From: Halorientalis persicus
GTDB lineage: Archaea > Halobacteriota > Halobacteria > Halobacteriales > Haloarculaceae
Assembly (NCBI RefSeq): GCF_900110215.1
Contig: NZ_FOCX01000003.1
Location: 248,001-312,000 of the forward strand
Length of the DNA: 64,000 nucleotides
Direction: 5' to 3'
Shown here: positions 59,620-64,000 of the stretch, piece after piece
Position numbering within the stretch: position 1 is the stretch's first letter
Layout of the letters: every line of letters starts with the position of its first letter
Notes under the pieces: model-generated
Seen by the model: the letters and a program-made list of their open reading frames with translations, nothing else
The model's database searches: none
Told to the model about the DNA's origin: nothing
Translations under genes and position numbers: made by a program

Positions 59620-61266
59620 ATGCAACAGCAACGACGTTCGACCGCCGACCAGTTCGTGGACACGGCGGTCACAGCCCTCCCTGACGACGCCATCGTCGGC
59701 CGTGAATCACACGAGAACGCCCCCGCGATCGTCATCCGGGCCGACCGAGTCCAGACAGTCCTCTCGACGCTTCGCTCGGAGGGAAGTCTCGACCACTGCT
59801 CGTGTGTGACTGCTCAGGAGTACGACGACCGTTTCGAGACGGTGTATCATCTCACGAGCTACGACGACCGGACGCGTGAACTCTCGGTCGTCGTCCCCAC
59901 TCCTCGGGACGATCCAGTCAGCGAGTCGGCCGCGCCAGTCTACCGGACGGCCGAGTGGCACGAACGTGAAGCCTACGACCTCCTCGGAATCGAGTACGAG
60001 GACCACCCGGATCTGCGCCGGCTGCTCTTGCCAGAAACCTGGCAAGGCCACCCGCTGCGGGAGGATTACGACCAGACCGCTCCGCAGATCGTGCCGCTGC
60101 GCGAACACGCCAACCCGTTAGAGGCGGACGATCACCACGAGGACTCGGATACGATGTTCATCAACATCGGACCCCACCATCCCTCGACCCACGGTGTCCT
60201 CCACCTGGAGACGACGCTGGACGGCGAGCAAGTGGCAGACGTGGAGCCCGACATCGGGTACATCCACCGATGTGAGGAACAGATGTGCCAGCAGGGAACC
60301 TACCGGCACCAGATCATGCCCTACCCCGACCGCTGGGACTGGGGTGGCGCAGGTCTGCTGAACGAGTGGGCCTATGCCCGCGTCATCGAAGACTTGGCCG
60401 ATATCGACGTTCCCGAGTACGCCCAGGTCGTCCGAACGATGAGCGCAGAACTGTCTCGCATCCTCTCGCATCTGCTGGCGACTGCCATGTACGCGCTGGA
60501 CGTCAGCGGCGAGTTCACAGCCACCTTCATGTATGGCTTCCGGGATCGGGAGATCGTTCAGGACATCCTCGAGAATCTGACCGGCCAGCGGCTCATGTTC
60601 AACTACTTCCGGGTTGGGGGCGTCGCCTGGGACGTTCCGGAACCGCGCCAGGCGTTCTTCGAGAAGGTGCGTTCGTTCACAGACGACTTGCCCCGGAAAC
60701 TCGAAGAGTATCACACCCTACTGACTGGCAACGAGGCCTTCCAATCTCGCTGTGTCGACACCGGCGAGTTGCCGCCGGCGGTCGCAAAGCAGTACGGGGT
60801 CACCGGCCCGGTCGCTCGCGGCTCCGGCATCGACTACGACCTCCGACGGGACGATCCGTACGGCTACTACGACCGCCTCGAGTGGGACGTCATCACTGAC
60901 GACGGTTGTGACAACTTCTCCCGGGTACTCGTCCGACTGGCAGAGATCGAGGAGTCCGCAGCGATCGTGAACCAGTGCGTCGACCTGCTGGAGGACTGGC
61001 CCGCGGACGACCGTACGATCCAGGCCGACGTGCCCCGGACGCTGAGACCGTCCGGCGAGTGCTACCGGGCCGTCGAGGGTGCCAAGGGTGAACTCGGGAT
61101 CTACATCCGTGCTGACGGCACCGAGACGCCCGCCCGGTTCAAAATCCGCGGGCCGTCGTTCTCGAACCTATCGGCGCTCCCGGCGATGGCGAGAGGCGAG
61201 TACGTCGCCGACCTCGTCGCCACCATCGGGAGTCTGGACGCCATCATGGGGGAAGTTGACCGATGA
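59620..61266 (+). CDS. nuoCD: NADH-quinone oxidoreductase subunit C/D fusion (orphan copy)
   Basis: 548 residues. NuoC part (1 to about 165): VYHLTSYDDRTRELSVVVPTP and AEWHEREAYDLLGIEYEDHPDLRRLLLPETWQGHPLREDY. NuoD part (about 180-548): INIGPHHPSTHGVLHLETTLDGE, IGYIHRCEEQMCQQGTYRHQIMPYPDRWDW, FRDREIVQDILENLTGQRLMFNYFRVGGVAWDVP. Quinone-site His residues of the GPHHPSTHG loop are present. In a full complex this subunit sits at the quinone pocket, but no other nuo gene is here. ATG start; it overlaps the next gene by 4 bp. Confidence 0.93.
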   Translation: MQQQRRSTADQFVDTAVTALPDDAIVGRESHENAPAIVIRADRVQTVLSTLRSEGSLDHCSCVTAQEYDDRFETVYHLTSYDDRTRELSVVVPTPRDDPVSESAAPVYRTAEWHEREAYDLLGIEYEDHPDLRRLLLPETWQGHPLREDYDQTAPQIVPLREHANPLEADDHHEDSDTMFINIGPHHPSTHGVLHLETTLDGEQVADVEPDIGYIHRCEEQMCQQGTYRHQIMPYPDRWDWGGAGLLNEWAYARVIEDLADIDVPEYAQVVRTMSAELSRILSHLLATAMYALDVSGEFTATFMYGFRDREIVQDILENLTGQRLMFNYFRVGGVAWDVPEPRQAFFEKVRSFTDDLPRKLEEYHTLLTGNEAFQSRCVDTGELPPAVAKQYGVTGPVARGSGIDYDLRRDDPYGYYDRLEWDVITDDGCDNFSRVLVRLAEIEESAAIVNQCVDLLEDWPADDRTIQADVPRTLRPSGECYRAVEGAKGELGIYIRADGTETPARFKIRGPSFSNLSALPAMARGEYVADLVATIGSLDAIMGEVDR

Positions 61267-61562
61267 CGATGACTCCCACCACGCTTTGGGGGAACGTCTC
61301 AGACCAGCAGGTGACGTGTATCGCCTGTGGGGAGACGCTCAGTCGCGAAGAGGCCCGCGAATACGACAAATACGGCGATCGGTGGAATCGCGAGGGCAAG
61401 GAGTTCGAGTCCCTCTGCAAGCCCTGTCACCGCGGGTGTTGTCAACAGAACCGCGACGGACTCGAGCAGACGCTCTTGGCCGCCAACGCCGGGCGAACCG
61501 ATCGCGAGACGTTCCTCGAACGCTTCTGCGAACTGGTAGCCAACGACAACGACCACGACTGA
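61263..61562 (+). CDS. Small zinc-ribbon protein
   Basis: 99 residues. CIACGETLSREEAREYDKYGDRWNREGKEFESLCKPCHRGCCQQNRDGLEQTL has CxxC, a second CxxC and an extra CC, enough for one zinc ribbon. The C-terminal half is helical (TDRETFLERFCELVAND). Overlaps nuoCD by ATGA, so coupled in translation. Function unknown; may be a redox or assembly partner of the NuoCD protein. Confidence 0.75.
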   Translation: MTMTPTTLWGNVSDQQVTCIACGETLSREEAREYDKYGDRWNREGKEFESLCKPCHRGCCQQNRDGLEQTLLAANAGRTDRETFLERFCELVANDNDHD

Positions 61563-61575
61563 GAATCCGAAACAC

Positions 61576-62256
61576 ATGAACTCCAATCACGAACACCACC
61601 GATCCGAGACCGCATCGCCACCGAACCGACCGATGTCGGTGTCAGATATCGCGGACTCGTACGCCGAGTACGCTGACTGTATGCATCGCCTCGAATGGCT
61701 CGACCGGGCCATCATCGGCCGCTATCGGCAAGCCCGATTTGGAGATGTCGACGGCCGGGTGTTGGATGTCGCCTGCGGGACTGGAACGAATTTCCAGTAT
61801 CTGCCCGACGGGGTCGACCTCGTCGGGATCGACATCAGCCCGGAAATGCTGGCCAACGCCGGGAAACAACTCGCCGAACAGGGTATGGACGGCACGCTCC
61901 GGGAGATGGACGCCCAGGACCTCGAATTCCCCGACGACAGCTTCGACGCAGTGATTTCGGCGCTTTCGACCTGTACGTTCCCGGACCCGGTCGCGGCACT
62001 GCGGGAGATGAATCGGGTCTGCAAGCCCGAGGGAACGATACGCCTGGTCGAACATGGGCGCAGTGACGTTGGACCGATCGCCCGGTTCCAGGAGTGGCGC
62101 GCCGAAGCGCACTACGCGAAGATGGGGTGTCGCTGGACCCAGGAGCCAAGCGATGTCGTCGCGGAGGCAGGCCTCGGGGTACTGGAGACCAGGACCGGAC
62201 TGTTCGGTACGATTACCACCTTCGAGCTATCTCCGGGTCGAGGTGGGGACCGATGA
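61576..62256 (+). CDS. SAM-dependent class I methyltransferase (UbiE/MenG-like)
   Basis: 226 residues. Motif I VLDVACGTGTNFQYL (about 55-69), acidic loop LVGIDISPEMLANAG, motif II-like MDAQDLEFPDDSFDAVISALSTCTFPDP, then MNRVCKPEGTIRLVEHGRSD. It is the UbiE/MenG or phospholipid methyltransferase branch. Being next to nuoCD, a quinone substrate is an attractive guess, nothing more. ATG start 13 bp after the zinc-ribbon stop. Confidence 0.87.
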   Translation: MNSNHEHHRSETASPPNRPMSVSDIADSYAEYADCMHRLEWLDRAIIGRYRQARFGDVDGRVLDVACGTGTNFQYLPDGVDLVGIDISPEMLANAGKQLAEQGMDGTLREMDAQDLEFPDDSFDAVISALSTCTFPDPVAALREMNRVCKPEGTIRLVEHGRSDVGPIARFQEWRAEAHYAKMGCRWTQEPSDVVAEAGLGVLETRTGLFGTITTFELSPGRGGDR

Positions 62257-62573
62257 TCGAACTGTCTGCCGATGCTCTGGAATGGCTCGCCGTCGGTACT
62301 CTCCTGACGATCGCGGGCGCACTGATCAAGTTCCGCGGGTGGACATTTCTCCTCGCTGGCTACGACGAGACTGCCACAGTTCCGGACGATGTGGTGCAGA
62401 ACATCGCGGGGAATACCATCCTCCGTATCGGCCTCGCTGTCTTCGCTTTCGGTATCCTCGTGTCCGTCACGAGTCCCCCGTCGTATTTCGGCCTCCTGTT
62501 CGGTGCTGCGATCGTCCTGGCCGTGCTCTGGATGATCTATCGAGTAAACACGTGGTCGTCACGGGCAGCTTGA
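62253..62573 (+). CDS. DUF3784 family membrane protein
   Basis: 106 residues with three TM helices (about 9-25, 55-73, 76-94) and the loop LIKFRGWTFLLAGYDETATVPDDVVQ that is typical of DUF3784. Function unknown. ATGA overlap with the methyltransferase completes a four-gene coupled operon. Confidence 0.82.
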   Translation: MIELSADALEWLAVGTLLTIAGALIKFRGWTFLLAGYDETATVPDDVVQNIAGNTILRIGLAVFAFGILVSVTSPPSYFGLLFGAAIVLAVLWMIYRVNTWSSRAA

Positions 62574-62969
62574 CGTGGTCGGCTTGTCGCTCGAGTCGTA
62601 GTCGTCAGTGGCCTTATTGGTTGGTCTGATGAACTTCCCGATTCGATGCTCTCGGGGGAGCAAATCGTTTCCTGACCGACTCGCGCGCTGTAGGCAGCAC
62701 ACGTCTCTCTACATCTATCGTAGCTGAAAGATGTTTGCGGACGAACCGCACACACCACACTCTGTACCGACGGACGGCCGACTCGAATCAATCGGTGATT
62801 GATTACCTGCCTACCAAGCGTCGTTGATCAGCGCAGGCACGAAGACGGTGGCCCACCCCGCACGCTGGAGGTACGCTGACGAGCCCGTGTCAATCAACTC
62901 ACGTATGAGAAACGCACTGGTACCCTTGCTAGCCCTGACTCAAAAAACTTAGAAAGACTGTCATGAACT
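62574..62969. other. Intergenic at the right end of the island
   Basis: About 400 bp without a supported gene. Palindrome AATCAATC-GGT-GATTGATT at 62786-62804; its right part matches 56537-56550. A 42-codon open stretch on the minus strand (62811-62938) ends FVPALINDAW but lacks a start. Confidence 0.5.
62786..62804. repeat. Palindrome AATCAATC-GGT-GATTGATT
   Basis: Perfect 8-bp arms with a 3-base centre. A 14-bp part recurs at 56537-56550, near the other end of the island. Confidence 0.5.
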
Positions 62970-62985
62970 CTGGCGGATTCGAACC
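62970..62985. repeat. Partial tRNA-Met 3' end, copy A
   Basis: CTGGCGGATTCGAACC, identical to 63181-63196 in tRNA-Met. Scar of an earlier insertion, 211 bp from the gene. Confidence 0.65.
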
Positions 62986-63066
62986 CCGGTCGCGGCGACG
63001 CCGCTCCCTGCTTCGAATCCGCGGGTGGCACGTAACTGGCGCTCACGAACTGTTCGCGCCAGCGAG

Positions 63067-63088
63067 TGGGCCCTGGCGGATTCGAACC
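63067..63088. repeat. Partial tRNA-Met 3' end, copy B
   Basis: 22 bp identical to 63175-63196 in tRNA-Met, exactly 108 bp away. It covers the discriminator, acceptor 3' strand and T-arm. Confidence 0.75.
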
Positions 63089-63174
63089 GCGAGGACTCGC
63101 TGTCGCTCGTCCTCTGGGCTCCAATCCGCCAGCGACACGATTTGCTGCTCGCGGATTGCTCGCAGCAAAATCGA

Positions 63175-63282
63175 TGGGCCCTGGCGGATTCGAACCACCG
63201 ACCGCCCGGTTACCCACAATCACTGACCGCTGTCAGTGATTGGTATGAGCCGGGTGCTCTAACCAGACTAAGCTAAGGGCCC
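63175..63282 (-). tRNA. tRNA-Met (CAT), elongator, with 33-nt intron
   Basis: Acceptor GGGCCCT/AGGGCCC, D-arm TTAGTCTGGTTAGAGC, anticodon stem CCCGG/CCGGG around CTCAT-A, T-loop TTCGAAT. A 33-nt intron after position 37 forms the hairpin AATCACTGAC/GTCAGTGATT, leaving the bulge-helix-bulge that archaeal splicing endonuclease needs. Intron placement one base either way is possible. No encoded CCA. Confidence 0.93.
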
Positions 63283-63390
63283 GTGTGCGAGCGTTCTGCG
63301 TGACTCGTCTTTAGCCTGTCGGGATATTGCCCGATATCGGCCCGTCACAACGCGGAGCCGCGACTCGGGAGGCTAGTGTCGGGAGAAAAG

Positions 63391-63495
63391 CGCCACCGCC
63401 AGGGTTCGAACCTGGGACAACCTCGTCTCTGCGGTGAACAGGCGTGACCTCTTCACCGTAACAGCGAGGTGCTCTACCAGCTGAGCTACGGCGGC
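63391..63495 (-). tRNA. tRNA-Asn (GTT) with 32-nt intron
   Basis: Acceptor GCCGCCG/CGGTGGC (one G-U), D-arm GCTCAGCTGGTAGAGC, anticodon stem CCTCG/CGAGG with GTT, T-stem CCAGG/CCTGG and loop TTCGAAC. The intron after position 37 holds CGGTGAA/TTCACCG, again a bulge-helix-bulge shape. The intron bounds are inferred from stem pairing. Confidence 0.9.
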
Positions 63496-63595
63496 ACGTT
63501 CGCAGGCATTCCTGAGTAGCCGGAGTTATTTGATAGGGCTTTCGCTTTCGGGCGGCATCGACACGCTTTCACGGGGTCGTCGGATACGGCTCTCC

Positions 63596-64000
63596 ATGAC
63601 CGAGGAGTTCGACGCCGTCGTCGCGGCCGTGCGCGACCGCGTCACGCCCGACGACGAGGAACGCGAGCGCCTCCGGGCGGTCACCGAGCGCCTCACCGCG
63701 CGTACCGAGGCCGCCGCCGCCGAGTTGCCCGTCGAGACAGACGTGGCACTCGTCGGTTCCACCGCCCGGGACACCTGGCTGGCCGGCGACCGTGACGTTG
63801 ACCTGTTCGTCCAGTTCCCCGCCGACCTCGACCGCGAGGACCTCGAAGCGTACGGCCTCCAGATCGGCCGCGAGGTCCTCCCCGACGGCCGTGAGGAGTA
63901 CGCCGAACACCCCTACACCGTCGGCGAGTTCGAGGGTTTCTCCGTCGACCTGGTGCCTTGCTACGACGTGGCCGACGCCACCGCCATCCAGTCGGCCGTC
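63596..64000 (+). CDS. cca: CCA tRNA nucleotidyltransferase, class I (3' end outside the window)
   Basis: First 135 codons. Adds CCA to tRNA 3' ends, needed because no tRNA here encodes it. ATG at 63596. VALVGSTARDTWLAGDRDVDLFVQFP (about 47-72) is the archaeal nucleotidyltransferase core with GS and the DxD metal pair; VDLVPCYDV (about 119-127) gives the third acidic residue. It lies 100 bp past the tRNA-Asn gene, divergent from it. The frame runs open to the last base. Confidence 0.95.
   Translation, partial: MTEEFDAVVAAVRDRVTPDDEERERLRAVTERLTARTEAAAAELPVETDVALVGSTARDTWLAGDRDVDLFVQFPADLDREDLEAYGLQIGREVLPDGREEYAEHPYTVGEFEGFSVDLVPCYDVADATAIQSAV

Larger units (their letters stand above)
55806..63187. 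mobile_element. Genomic island at the tRNA-Met 3' end
   Basis: Bounded by the 15-bp sequence GATGGGCCCTGGCGG at 55806-55820 and 63173-63187, where the right copy is the 3' end of tRNA-Met. The inside is less GC-rich than the flanks and has short AT-rich spacers. It carries a toxin-antitoxin pair, a lipoprotein, a hydrolase, a regulator and an orphan nuoCD operon. No integrase or transposase gene is intact. Partial copies of the tRNA end at 62970 and 63067 suggest more than one insertion. Either a decayed element or one moved in trans. Confidence 0.7.

Noticed and set aside
62811-62938. 42-codon open stretch on the minus strand ending FVPALINDAW
   Set aside because: No start codon, no known family and no ribosome or promoter signal; at most a gene scrap in the island.

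Overview
The window is chromosomal DNA from a halophilic archaeon (class Halobacteria). Evidence seen directly: very GC-rich coding DNA with strong third-position GC, strongly acidic proteins, many start codons with a TATA-like box about 27 bases upstream (leaderless transcripts), archaeal-only genes (Kae1-Bud32 fusion, aIF2 gamma, Rpo7, Spt4, S24e, S27ae, GTP-dependent dephospho-CoA kinase) and tRNA genes with archaeal introns. I cannot name the genus.

Layout. 1-2102: end of a less GC-rich accessory region holding a C5-cytosine methyltransferase and an HNH nuclease (a likely restriction-modification pair), ending at tRNA-Gly(CCC), whose 3' end is duplicated 108 bp away. 2.4-6.6 kb: DUF4397 surface protein, nadE, zinc-finger membrane protein, enoyl-CoA hydratase, tRNA-Thr(GGT). 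7.6-11.8 kb: glyoxylate shunt (aceA and the haloarchaeal aceB) with two HTH regulators and several palindromes between them. 12.3-16.4 kb: TrkA-type protein, MOT1-like oxyanion transporter, PIN-like protein with a tiny upstream ORF, Ham1-type pyrophosphatase. 16.4-21.7 kb: the conserved archaeal informational cluster on the minus strand (aIF2 gamma, PIN, Rpo7, Spt4, dephospho-CoA kinase, S24e, S27ae, Kae1-Bud32). 21.8-45.2 kb: mixed metabolism and surface genes (PstS, FN3-repeat protein, AAA ATPase, thiolase, acyl-CoA synthetase, aconitase, dUTPase/dCTP deaminase family, PH-domain pair, MsrA, DsbA/DsbB, Lrp, amidohydrolase).

45.5-49.5 kb is a two-gene DAB inorganic-carbon uptake operon (dabB-dabA) with the zinc site intact. 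49.6-55.8 kb is an RHH regulator, a palindrome, then a tightly overlapped operon of NRAMP-like transporter, hydantoinase/oxoprolinase A and B, and a maleate isomerase/Asp-Glu racemase family enzyme. The transporter lacks the canonical NRAMP metal-binding motifs.

55.8-63.2 kb looks like a 7.4-kb genomic island inserted at the 3' end of an intron-containing tRNA-Met: a 15-bp exact copy of the tRNA end lies at 55806-55820. It carries a ParD/ParE-type toxin-antitoxin module, a lipoprotein, an epoxide-hydrolase-like enzyme, a Bat-type regulator and an orphan nuoCD operon with a zinc-ribbon protein, a methyltransferase and a DUF3784 membrane protein. No integrase is visible. The window closes with tRNA-Asn(GTT, intron) and the start of the CCA-adding enzyme.

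The least-explained parts are the island with its orphan NuoCD operon and shared promoter motifs, the hydantoinase operon with its NRAMP-like transporter, and the regulator pair inside the glyoxylate cluster.
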